A stretch of 64,000 nt of DNA from NCBI GenBank assembly GCA_020637445.1, contig JACJVZ010000001.1:868001-932000 (forward strand), in the 5' to 3' direction. This document shows positions 23,967 through 32,737 of the stretch, piece by piece. Both the position numbers and the translations under genes were made by a program. Origin of the DNA: Calditrichota bacterium (lineage in GTDB: Bacteria > Electryoneota > RPQS01). Position 1 is the stretch's first letter; each line of letters starts with the position of its first letter. The notes beneath the pieces were generated by a model. It made no database searches. It had not been told where the DNA came from and saw only the letters and a program-made list of their open reading frames with translations.

Positions 23967-24920
23967 TTGGCAGCTAAAGGAACGAAGAAGATTCGCAGAT
24001 TGAACGGAGCGCCGTCGCCGGACGTGGTCGTCGTAGGCAGCGTCGCGATTGACGTTTTGCATACACCAAGTGTCGAAGGAAAAGTTGTGCTTGGAGGTTC
24101 GGCATTTCATTTTTCGAATGCCGCGAGCAGGTTTGCAAAAGTCGGCATGGTAGGAGCCGTCGGAGAAGACTATCCTTTTGAACAAGCGGAGTTCCTGCGC
24201 CGTCGCGGCGTGGATTTCCACGGAGTGGAAGTGGTCGATGGCCAGACGTTTTTGTGGGAAGGCCGGTACCACGAGGGTTTTCACACTCGCGAGACGATCC
24301 GCACTGAACTTGGCGTATTCGAGCACTTCTCGCCAAAACTTCCCGAAGCCTACCGCGAACCCGAGATTCTTTTTCTTGCCGCCATCGAACCGCGCTTGCA
24401 GTTAGACGTTTTGAAACAAGTAAAGCGCCCGAAGCTCGTCGCGATAGATACGTTCAAACTTTGGATCGATATTGCCCGCCATGATTTCCTGAAAGTTTTG
24501 AAACAAGTTGATCTGCTTTTCGTCGACGAATTTGAAGCACGATGGCTTACTGAAGCGACGAGCCTAACCGGCGCCGCACGCGAGTTGTTGACCATGGGGC
24601 CGAAGTGGGTGATCGTCAAGAAGGGCGAAAACGGCAGCTTCCTGATGGGACCGAACGGGATGTTCATGTCTCAGACCTACCCGGTGAAGGAAGTCGTCGA
24701 CCCGACGGGAGCCGGCGACTCCTACGCGGGAACGCTGCTTGGTTACCTTGCTGCTTGCGGTGAAATCAACGACACCAACATCCGCCGCGGAATGCAATGG
24801 GCAAGTGTAATTGGTTCTTTTTACGTTGAAGGTTTTGGACCGGATGGACTAAAGGATCGCACTCGGCAAGAGCTCATCAAACGTCACGGTGAATTGGCGG
24901 CGATGACGCGGGTTCCATGA
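23967..24920 (+). CDS. PfkB-family sugar or nucleoside kinase
   Basis: 317 residues from TTG 23967 (GGAG eight bases upstream). It starts with VVVVGSVAIDVLHTPSVEGK and has GGSAFHFSNAASRFAKVGMV, the N-terminal ribokinase block. The C-terminal signature is VVDPTGAGDSYAGTLLGYLA, containing the catalytic Asp and the anion hole. The substrate cannot be read from sequence. The gene is coupled to mtnA by ATGA. That suggests a role beside methylthioribose-1-phosphate or another pentose phosphate, for example making the phosphorylated sugar on which the isomerase acts. Confidence 0.88.
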   Translation: MAAKGTKKIRRLNGAPSPDVVVVGSVAIDVLHTPSVEGKVVLGGSAFHFSNAASRFAKVGMVGAVGEDYPFEQAEFLRRRGVDFHGVEVVDGQTFLWEGRYHEGFHTRETIRTELGVFEHFSPKLPEAYREPEILFLAAIEPRLQLDVLKQVKRPKLVAIDTFKLWIDIARHDFLKVLKQVDLLFVDEFEARWLTEATSLTGAARELLTMGPKWVIVKKGENGSFLMGPNGMFMSQTYPVKEVVDPTGAGDSYAGTLLGYLAACGEINDTNIRRGMQWASVIGSFYVEGFGPDGLKDRTRQELIKRHGELAAMTRVP

Positions 24921-25915
24921 GCAAGATAGTACCGCTCAAATGGCTGAACGGCGAATTGCTAATCCTTGACCAGCGCAAACTTCCCGGACAAGAAAAGTGG
25001 ATCGTGGCAAAAAAGGCCGAACACGTCGCCAAAGCTATCGAGTCGCTGGCGGTACGGGGCGCGCCTTTAATTGGAATCGCGGCAGCGTATGCCGTGGCAT
25101 TGGCAGCTCAATCGAGAAACGCGACGCACGCTTCAATGTCAGACGCGATCGAACGACTTAGGGTAACGCGGCCGACGGGATACAATTTGTTCTGGGCACT
25201 CAAGCGCATGGCAGAGCGCATCGAGTCCATGAAGTCTATCTCGGCGCAAACAATTTTGCGGGAAGCGCGCCTTATTCATCGAGAAGACGCGGACGCCTGC
25301 ATCAGAATGGGGGAGTTCGGAGCGGCCCTAATTGCTAAACCTGAATCGGTTTTGACGTACTGCAACACGGGAGCGTTAGCGACAGGTGGGATTGGCACAG
25401 CGCTCGGGGTGATACGTACTGGATACAACAAGAAAGTCGTGCGCGAGGTATTCGCCTGTGAAACACGTCCAGTGGGACAAGGAGCGCGTTTAACCGTTTG
25501 GGAATGCGCGAATGACCACATTCCCGTTACGCTCGTATGCGACAACATGGTCGCGGCTCTGATGTCGGCAGGCAAAGTGCAGCGGGTCTTCGTCGGTGCG
25601 GACCGTATTGCTCGCAACGGAGACGCGAGCAACAAGATCGGAACGTGCGGCGTTGCAATGCTTGCGCATCAATTCAATATCCCGTTCCACGTCGTCGCGC
25701 CAAGTTCTACTTTCGATAGCAAACTTAAGTCCGGCAATGAAATCATCATTGAAGAACGCAATCCGGCCGAGATAGTAAATGCGACCCCGGGTTTGGCGAA
25801 AGTGAAAGGCGTAAAGGTGTGGAATCCTGCCTTTGACGTGACGCCTAACAAGTTTATTACTTCTATTATCACGGAAAAGGGCGTCCATTTGCCGCCTTAC
25901 CGATTTCCGGGATGA
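24917..25915 (+). CDS. mtnA: S-methyl-5-thioribose-1-phosphate isomerase (MtnA/eIF2B-like)
   Basis: 332 residues. Family motifs in order: SLAVRGAPLIGIAAAYAVAL, TYCNTGALATGGIGTALGV (catalytic Cys), FACETRPVGQGARLTVWECA, FVGADRIARNGDASNKIGT (catalytic Asp) and VVAPSSTFD. MtnA converts methylthioribose-1-phosphate to methylthioribulose-1-phosphate in methionine salvage. Related proteins isomerise ribose-1,5-bisphosphate, so with a PfkB kinase coupled upstream a pentose-bisphosphate role is a second possibility. No mtnB, mtnC, mtnP or mtnN is visible nearby. Confidence 0.88.
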   Translation: MSKIVPLKWLNGELLILDQRKLPGQEKWIVAKKAEHVAKAIESLAVRGAPLIGIAAAYAVALAAQSRNATHASMSDAIERLRVTRPTGYNLFWALKRMAERIESMKSISAQTILREARLIHREDADACIRMGEFGAALIAKPESVLTYCNTGALATGGIGTALGVIRTGYNKKVVREVFACETRPVGQGARLTVWECANDHIPVTLVCDNMVAALMSAGKVQRVFVGADRIARNGDASNKIGTCGVAMLAHQFNIPFHVVAPSSTFDSKLKSGNEIIIEERNPAEIVNATPGLAKVKGVKVWNPAFDVTPNKFITSIITEKGVHLPPYRFPG

Positions 25916-25922
25916 TCCAACC

Positions 25923-27170
25923 ATGTGGAAAAACAATTTGTCGAGACATAGCATGAAACGCACATTCATTCAATTTGCATTGATTGCAGCAGTCATTTCT
26001 GTTGCCTACGCGGGAGTGGCTTTCACTTCTGCGAAGATTTACAAGAAGCAAGGCGACTTCGCCAAGGCCATGGAGTTTTACGATCAAGCGGCGGTTGAAG
26101 AATCCGACAATCTTGACGTATTCTTTGAACGCGGCGAGCTGCTCGGTATGATTGCCATGGAACCCGCCAACATCGGTCTTAGAAAGAAGATTGCCGGCGA
26201 TGCTGAGAATCCTCAATTGGCCGTGATCAAGATGATGCTTTCCGACTTCGACGTCTTACGCGCAAAAGAGGACGACAAGAAGGCTAAGAAGCACCTCAAA
26301 GACATAGATAAGATCATTGAGGGATATTGGTGGGATTTCTATAGCATTGCCGTGGATGCCGATTCAATCTACCGTGCAAAAGCGGAGTCTGGAAACACTG
26401 AAGGAATCGAGAAAGACATCACGAAAGGTCTCGCCGCAGCCTCGGTGGCGAACTTACTTGATCCGAACAACTGGAGCAGCAGGTTTGTCTATGCTCAATT
26501 GAAAGGCTATCAAGAAAAGGATTCGTCTTTCGTGGATGCGTGGCAAAACGCGATCATGGCGTTGGAAGGTTCTGAACTCAAGAAGAAGGAACCCGAAAAC
26601 TTCGGCAACAACATGCGCTATGCGAACTTGCAGTTGATTCAGTACTACTACTCGGGCGAGGACTATCTGAACACACTTCGTATCGCGGACAGATTGTTGT
26701 CAAACGAGCCCGGATTGATCGACGCCGTACAATACAAAGCGTACGCTCTCGCCACCCTGGCCAATGACGAGAGTCGTCCTGAAGCCCAAAGAGATTCTTT
26801 AAAGCACGTCGCCCTTGAGGCGCTCACGCACGCCAAAGATTCTAACCAAGACGACGAAAACATTGTCTACTATATCGGTCAATTTAATTTGCAGCTGAAA
26901 GACACGGCCGCGGCTTTGACGGCGTTTGACGAGTACCTTTCTAAAGTTCCGGATGACGGCGTCGTTTTAGCCATTGAAGGCGTCATCTACCTTGAAGGCG
27001 AGAAATTCTCGGATTTGAACAAGGCAATTGAAAAACTCAGGGCCGCGAAGGAAGCTGATCCCGAGAATGGCGCATTCTGGACGAATTACGGCATTGCATT
27101 GCTGCGCAACGGACAGAATGAAGAAGGAGCCGCCGCAATGGCAAAGGGCGCGGAGCTTTCCGAGAATTGA
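25923..27170 (+). CDS. Exported TPR-repeat protein
   Basis: 415 residues from ATG 25923; ATG 25953 ten codons later is equally possible. A hydrophobic N-terminus (FIQFALIAAVISVAYAGVAF) is a signal peptide or anchor. The rest is helical with TPR units: KQGDFAKAMEFYDQAAVEES near the start, DTAAALTAFDEYLSKVPDDG and AIEKLRAAKEADPENGAFWT near the end. It is probably a periplasmic scaffold. No catalytic motif. Eight bases separate it from mtnA, and uppS follows. Confidence 0.8.
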   Translation: MWKNNLSRHSMKRTFIQFALIAAVISVAYAGVAFTSAKIYKKQGDFAKAMEFYDQAAVEESDNLDVFFERGELLGMIAMEPANIGLRKKIAGDAENPQLAVIKMMLSDFDVLRAKEDDKKAKKHLKDIDKIIEGYWWDFYSIAVDADSIYRAKAESGNTEGIEKDITKGLAAASVANLLDPNNWSSRFVYAQLKGYQEKDSSFVDAWQNAIMALEGSELKKKEPENFGNNMRYANLQLIQYYYSGEDYLNTLRIADRLLSNEPGLIDAVQYKAYALATLANDESRPEAQRDSLKHVALEALTHAKDSNQDDENIVYYIGQFNLQLKDTAAALTAFDEYLSKVPDDGVVLAIEGVIYLEGEKFSDLNKAIEKLRAAKEADPENGAFWTNYGIALLRNGQNEEGAAAMAKGAELSEN

Positions 27171-27188
27171 TGTAAACTGAACGATCAG

Positions 27189-27893
27189 ATGTCCACGGAC
27201 GAAGAGTTGCGCATACCGCGTCACGTTGCGGTGATCATGGATGGGAATGGTCGCTGGGCAGCGTCGCGTGGACTGACAAAGGTTGCAGGGCACAAAGAAG
27301 GCGTCAAATCGGCTCGTGAAATCGTCCGCGTCGCGGGTGAGGTTGGAATTGAATATCTTACTCTTTACACGTTTTCAACCGAGAATTTTCGCAGGTCGAA
27401 GATTGAGGTCGATGCGTTAATGACGCTTTTGATCACAACGCTTGGCAAAGAAGTCCGCAACCTAATGGAGAATAACGTCAAGCTGACCGTAATCGGCAAG
27501 CTCGATCAAGTTACGAGCGGGACACGTAAAGCACTTGAATCCGCCGTCAAGAAGCTGTCTGCCAACACGGGCCTTCATTTGGTTCTTGCCATTGCCTACG
27601 GATCAAGACAAGAAATCGTCGACGCAGTGAACAAGCTCTTGAACTCGGGCGCGGCATCAGTCGACGAACAATCATTGTCCGGAGCATTGTATACCTCGGA
27701 GATTCCTGATCCGGACTTGGTTGTACGGACATCCGGAGAGTTTCGACTGTCGAATTTCTTGATGTGGCAAGCAGCATATGCGGAAATCGTCGTTTCTCAG
27801 ACATTGTGGCCCGATTTCCGCCGCGCGGAGTTTATGAGCGCGTTGCGAGAGTACTCAAACCGAGAAAGACGATTTGGAGCGCGACCTACATGA
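27189..27893 (+). CDS. uppS: Isoprenyl transferase (undecaprenyl diphosphate synthase)
   Basis: 234 residues. The catalytic Asp18 is in VIMDGNGRWAASRGL. GHKEGVKSAREIV, TLYTFSTENFRRS and VVRTSGEFRLSNFLMWQ are the other signatures of cis-prenyltransferases. It condenses isopentenyl diphosphates onto farnesyl diphosphate to form the C55 carrier for cell-wall and O-antigen synthesis. dxr for the precursor pathway and uppP for recycling lie elsewhere in this window. Confidence 0.95.
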   Translation: MSTDEELRIPRHVAVIMDGNGRWAASRGLTKVAGHKEGVKSAREIVRVAGEVGIEYLTLYTFSTENFRRSKIEVDALMTLLITTLGKEVRNLMENNVKLTVIGKLDQVTSGTRKALESAVKKLSANTGLHLVLAIAYGSRQEIVDAVNKLLNSGAASVDEQSLSGALYTSEIPDPDLVVRTSGEFRLSNFLMWQAAYAEIVVSQTLWPDFRRAEFMSALREYSNRERRFGARPT

Positions 27894-28564
27894 GTGTACA
27901 AATCGATTGGGAAACCGAACTTAGCGACGCGTCGTTCGGGTTGATGCAGATTAAGCCGTATCCGGTTTCATCGCCAACGACTATCGATGCTTTGGCCGCG
28001 ATTATTCGGATGTGCTCGGAAGCGAACTGGCGAATTTTGCCTCTTGGAACAGGAAGCTCGTTCCCGGAAAACTTCGCGCTAAAGTCTGATCGTACTTTTG
28101 CGGTCGCTTCTTCAAGGCTTCGCGAAATGTCACGGCTATCGAATGGCCGTGTCTATTGCCAGCCCGGAGTTTCTGTCAATAAGGTTTTGCTGGGGGATTC
28201 GTCGGTACAGCGCAAGACTATCGGCGGACTGATTTGCGGTTCAGGTGATTTGGCAACGCGAAACGCGGCGAAGTCATTTTGGCAAACCGTGCAGTGTGTA
28301 GAGCTAATCGACGCGAAGGGGCACACGGTTTCGCTCACTGGGCCCGCTTCGGCGCAGCAGCCATTGAGCGCAAGATCAGCGATGCTCTTGGAGTCGCGCG
28401 GCAAGGCGGGCTACATTGTTGGCATCGAGTTTTGTGCCGACGACTTGCCGCTTGATCTTGGTCACAAAGTGCTTGGAGCTTCGGCCGCGGAGAATCTTTC
28501 GTCACCGGTCAGCCGGCAACTGAGTTATCGGGGATCAGACGCGCTCTCGCTTTTTGATTGGTAG
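27890..28564 (+). CDS. Short FAD-binding (PCMH-type) protein, no catalytic domain seen
   Basis: 224 residues, ATGA overlap with uppS. Residues about 25-180 resemble the FAD-binding type 4 fold of GlcD-like oxidases: SPTTIDALAAIIRMCSEANW, ILPLGTGSSFPENF (flavin diphosphate loop) and TIGGLICGSGDLATRNAA. Instead of a substrate-binding C-terminal domain the protein stops about 40 residues after the fold. Full GlcD-type enzymes are about 450 residues. It could be the small GlcE-like subunit of a multi-subunit oxidase whose partner is elsewhere, or a truncated remnant. tamB starts six bases after its stop. Confidence 0.7.
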   Translation: MSVQIDWETELSDASFGLMQIKPYPVSSPTTIDALAAIIRMCSEANWRILPLGTGSSFPENFALKSDRTFAVASSRLREMSRLSNGRVYCQPGVSVNKVLLGDSSVQRKTIGGLICGSGDLATRNAAKSFWQTVQCVELIDAKGHTVSLTGPASAQQPLSARSAMLLESRGKAGYIVGIEFCADDLPLDLGHKVLGASAAENLSSPVSRQLSYRGSDALSLFDW

Positions 28565-28570
28565 AATGTA

Positions 28571-31500
28571 ATGGATGGAAAAAGGGGGATAGGAAACTGG
28601 CGAGGCTGGCGAAAACTTGTTTGGCTGGTCGTCGCCGCGGTGTGCTGTATTGCCGGCATCATAGTATTTTTCCCTAATTCCATCGTCAATCAACAGCTTG
28701 CCGCCAGCCTAACCAACTACATGGTGACGAAGCTGGGTCCTGAAGCAATTTGTGGTTCGGTTGATTTGGGGTGGAAACATCTTTCACTTGAAGACGTCAT
28801 GCTTCCGATCGATGATCACGGATCGGTTCTATCGATCTCCCGGATAGAAGCCACCGTAGATCCTCTAATTGCTCTTTCACAACCTCGCGAATATACGCGA
28901 ATAATCCGGTCTCTGAATGTCGTAAATCCGGAATTGAAGTTGATTGTTGCTAAAAGGGAAAACTCGGATCCGGACACCGCCACGAAGCCCTTAGTCCCGG
29001 ATGTGATTTTTGGCGTGCTCTCGCGCGTGGACAGCTTGCGTTCCATAACATTGGAAAACGGCAAACTCAGGGTCTTAGGTACTGACACCACGTACGCCAA
29101 GGTGGACGACATCTTTGGTGTTCTCGCCAACCAAGGCGATGGATTTAACATCCGTCTTCGTGGCCGTGGCGATCTTCCCATTGGAATGGAGCTTCAAGTC
29201 AACGGCGACATAAAGACCTCGGCACGCACTCTTGACCTCAGCGCAACCGTAGAGTTTGCGCAGAGTTGTGTTACAGTGGACAGCACCGTTCCCGCTACAG
29301 TCAGTCTTGAGTCGGGGAAGGCAAGGATAACTTTGCGCCAATCCGACGGGCTGTCGAGCATCGATGGAGTAGCTGATTTGCAGGGTGCCAACGTTCAGGT
29401 GGCATCAAACTCCGTGTCCATCCCGTCAGCGGAAATCGTGCTCAGCAACAATGTACTTGCCTGGGACTCAATGGACGTGTTGGCACCCGGTGTGGTCGCA
29501 GTAACCTCGGGTAAAGTTGACATTCAGGATTCGCTTCGGCTGTCTGGAGTGTTGCAGGGAAATATCGGGCTTAAAGAGTTCTTCCGTTCACTTTCCATCA
29601 GCGACAGCGGTTTGCAAGGCAGTGTCGAATTCACCGCGGCTATATCTGGGACTGCGAAGGCTCCAATTGTTGAAGCCAGCGCCGTGAGCGAAAACGCCGA
29701 CGTATTGGGAGTAAAAGTTGACCACCTTAAGGCAGACGTTAGGTTTGATTCTGGCACTCTGTCTTTGAACAATGTTGAAGTGGCCAATGAAAACGTGGAT
29801 GCATCCGTCAATGGTGAACTTTGGCTCAAAGGCTCGCGAGAAGTATCTCTAAACGGTTTATTGCGGCCAAAGGCGGTGCCTGAGTTATTGGGACAGGCCT
29901 TTGGCGTGCGCGAGCTGGCATTTGCAGTAGAGGGTGCGGCGTCGTCACCAAGTTTGTCTTGGGTTGCGCGCGATAGCGTCGGTGAACTTTTGGGAAACGG
30001 TTCTGCGGCGGTCGAAGCAAACAGTTGGACATTGAGCTTCGCCGATCCTTCTGGTAAAACGGGTGTTGTCACCATCTCAGTAGATTCCAGCGAGTGGCAT
30101 GTCTCTGCTTCCAATGCTCATATCGTCGTGCCTGTTGCCTATCCGACCTCCTCGAATGCGCTAAAGTCCGTAACATCCCTTGAGTTTGAGTTCGTTGGCA
30201 ACGATTCAAGCGGTACAAGTCACTTGTCTGTTGGAGGCGACACCCTCGGAAATAGCGTATTGACTCAAGTCTTGAGGCAATTGCAGTTTGACGGCAGCTA
30301 TGCAAGAGACGCTGTCGGCGCGTACAATCTGAACGGACGCTGGGTTGGTCTTTCGGGGGAAGGCGAGGAGTTTTTCGGACAAGGGAAGGTAACGATCCAC
30401 GACGACTTACTGACCGTTGACAACCTTTATTTCGACGAAGCAGGCTCTGTCGAAGGAAGCGTGCGTATCGATTCCCCGCTTGTCAATCTAAAGATTTCCG
30501 TTGAGCAACTTCCTTTGTCAAAAACGCCTTTTGTGGCGAAGACGACGAATGACTGGAAGCTCGACGGTGTAATCTCGGGTGAAATGACGCTTGTCGGTCC
30601 GAAAGATTCTCTTCAGTGGCAAATTGATCTTAGCCTCGTAGACGGCGTCGCCCAAGGCGTTCCCGGCTACTGGGGATTAGTGGCGGCGAAGGGAACGGGC
30701 GAACGCGTGGACTCTGTCAGCAGCTCATTCGGCCGCGGCGTTCGGAGTATTTTTGAGTTGGCGGGATCGCTTGATTTTGGTATGAACGCCGTTGACATGC
30801 GATTGAATTTCCCAGCTTCGGAGTGTGCCGACTTCATTCAGGCGCTTTCCGGTCGAACCGGCTTGTTGTCCGGCAATCTCGACGGCGAGGTGCTTGTATT
30901 TGGCAAATTGTCTGCTCCAGATGTTGTTGCCAGCATGAGAGTATCCCACGGCGAATTGCTGGGTGAACTCGCGGTAGACCGTTTTGCGATCGACGCCGCG
31001 TTGGCGACAGAGCGAAATGGAAAGCGGTTACTGACTGTGCCGCAGCTTTCCTTCTATAAAGAAGACAAGTACAAATTCTACGGAGAGCTATCTGCGGAAC
31101 CGCGCAGCGGCGGCGATTTTAGGGGCTACTTGGAGGGAAGCGGAGACTTTCTGGACCTGATCCAGCAAGTTGACGCGGATTTTACTTCTCAAGGCAGCCA
31201 AAGCACGTTGCGAGCGGAAGTAGGCGGGACGTGGGACAAGCCTCAGTTCGAGGGAACAGAGCTAACGATTTCCGACGGGAAGTTCACGTATCCGCCTGCC
31301 ACGCCCGGTTTGCTTTTCATGAACACCACGCTGCGCCTGAATTCCGAAGGTGTCGTCGATACCGGCCGTATTCAAGTCAACGCGGGCTCCGAGTTCCTCA
31401 GAGTTGATCTTGTCGGGACAGATGATCGACGTGCAGGTATGCTCTCTCCTTTGACTATTCCCGGCCCGGGAATTCAGTTGGGTATTATTGTCCTAAGCAC

Positions 31501-32734
31501 TTCCGAAAACGGTCTGCCTGTTCGTCTGCCGGGATTCATGAAACCCGAGTGGTTGGGGCGAATGACAACCGGTGCCGGTGGATTTTCCCCGATCACAATT
31601 TCCGCCTTCGATTCAACTCGCCTTCGTATCGGTGGTGAAGCCCAGATCCGGGATGCCCGGTTCACTTTTCCGTTCATATCGTATGGTGGCGGCCAAATGC
31701 GGCCCGTAACAAAGTGGCTAGTGGATCGCCTGTACGAAACGTGGTGGAACCTCGACGTTTCCATGGGCAGTGGATCACACTATGACGTGGAGATTACGGG
31801 ATTCAAAGACTCTGAATTGTATTCCCGGCTGGGGGGCAATTTCATCGTCGGCACAGTTGCGGAATATTTGGATCATATTTCAGTTGATGCGATTGTTTCG
31901 CCGACCGAAAGACCACTTGTGATGGAAGGTTCACTTGTCGACTCGACGATGCGGCTGTCCGGCAAACTCGGGTCAGCGTCCGGCAAGGCGGACTATCTTG
32001 ACCAGACCTTTTGGATAGAAAAACTGCAAGCCGAGTTCGATGAAACGGATATCTTTCCGATCATCAGCGGACGCTCGGCCACATATGGGATAGACTCTGT
32101 CGGAAGGACCGTCCCCGTCTATCTGACGATTTATGAAATCGACGAAGAGACAAATACACGCGTTCCGTATGGACGATTCGAAGATGTTACATACGTCCTT
32201 GAAGCCGACGGGTACCCGGATCAAGAACAAGTATTAGGCCTTCTTGGCTACGACTTGACCAATATGTCGCAAGGCAAAGCAGAGCAGCTTTTGACGAGAA
32301 CGGCATTAACTGCTGCGAAGCGAGTTTGGTTGGATCCGATCTCAAGGAAGCTCGAACGTGCGACTTTCTTTGACGAGATATCTCTGGCGCCCGGCGGCGG
32401 AGCAAGCGCGAGTATCTTTCGGCAGCAACGGGAGTCCGTGCTGCGCGATACTCTTGAGTCAAACACGGCTGTAAAATTTCTGACCGGATCGAACGTGACG
32501 GTCGGCAAGTACTTCGGCCGGGACGTATTCTTGACTTACACAGGCGAACTTGCAGAAGCGGCGGGTGAAGTAGAGGGGGGACGATTGGGTTTGATTCATT
32601 ATTGGAACTTGCAGTACCGTGTTGCGCCGGTCAGCCCAGACTTTGTGCTTGATTTTGCTGTCGAATATGACGAAGCCAGCCGCAAACGGGATGAGTCCGT
32701 GGCCCTAAAATATTCATTTGTATTGGAGCCTTAA
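28571..32734 (+). CDS. tamB: Translocation and assembly module TamB (DUF490/AsmA-like)
   Basis: 1387 residues. One N-terminal transmembrane anchor (about 15-35) is followed by a very long periplasmic stretch of beta strands typical of the lipid-bridging groove of TamB/YhdP proteins. The C-terminal DUF490 region (about 1000-1387) has VVSPTERPLVMEGSLVDSTM-like blocks, LLGYDLTNMSQGK and ALTAAKRVWLDPISRKLERA. TamB spans the periplasm and works with an Omp85 partner in outer-membrane protein insertion or phospholipid transport. Its gene is directly followed by bamA, so BamA itself is the likely partner. Confidence 0.92.
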   Translation: MDGKRGIGNWRGWRKLVWLVVAAVCCIAGIIVFFPNSIVNQQLAASLTNYMVTKLGPEAICGSVDLGWKHLSLEDVMLPIDDHGSVLSISRIEATVDPLIALSQPREYTRIIRSLNVVNPELKLIVAKRENSDPDTATKPLVPDVIFGVLSRVDSLRSITLENGKLRVLGTDTTYAKVDDIFGVLANQGDGFNIRLRGRGDLPIGMELQVNGDIKTSARTLDLSATVEFAQSCVTVDSTVPATVSLESGKARITLRQSDGLSSIDGVADLQGANVQVASNSVSIPSAEIVLSNNVLAWDSMDVLAPGVVAVTSGKVDIQDSLRLSGVLQGNIGLKEFFRSLSISDSGLQGSVEFTAAISGTAKAPIVEASAVSENADVLGVKVDHLKADVRFDSGTLSLNNVEVANENVDASVNGELWLKGSREVSLNGLLRPKAVPELLGQAFGVRELAFAVEGAASSPSLSWVARDSVGELLGNGSAAVEANSWTLSFADPSGKTGVVTISVDSSEWHVSASNAHIVVPVAYPTSSNALKSVTSLEFEFVGNDSSGTSHLSVGGDTLGNSVLTQVLRQLQFDGSYARDAVGAYNLNGRWVGLSGEGEEFFGQGKVTIHDDLLTVDNLYFDEAGSVEGSVRIDSPLVNLKISVEQLPLSKTPFVAKTTNDWKLDGVISGEMTLVGPKDSLQWQIDLSLVDGVAQGVPGYWGLVAAKGTGERVDSVSSSFGRGVRSIFELAGSLDFGMNAVDMRLNFPASECADFIQALSGRTGLLSGNLDGEVLVFGKLSAPDVVASMRVSHGELLGELAVDRFAIDAALATERNGKRLLTVPQLSFYKEDKYKFYGELSAEPRSGGDFRGYLEGSGDFLDLIQQVDADFTSQGSQSTLRAEVGGTWDKPQFEGTELTISDGKFTYPPATPGLLFMNTTLRLNSEGVVDTGRIQVNAGSEFLRVDLVGTDDRRAGMLSPLTIPGPGIQLGIIVLSTSENGLPVRLPGFMKPEWLGRMTTGAGGFSPITISAFDSTRLRIGGEAQIRDARFTFPFISYGGGQMRPVTKWLVDRLYETWWNLDVSMGSGSHYDVEITGFKDSELYSRLGGNFIVGTVAEYLDHISVDAIVSPTERPLVMEGSLVDSTMRLSGKLGSASGKADYLDQTFWIEKLQAEFDETDIFPIISGRSATYGIDSVGRTVPVYLTIYEIDEETNTRVPYGRFEDVTYVLEADGYPDQEQVLGLLGYDLTNMSQGKAEQLLTRTALTAAKRVWLDPISRKLERATFFDEISLAPGGGASASIFRQQRESVLRDTLESNTAVKFLTGSNVTVGKYFGRDVFLTYTGELAEAAGEVEGGRLGLIHYWNLQYRVAPVSPDFVLDFAVEYDEASRKRDESVALKYSFVLEP

Positions 32735-32737
32735 TTA

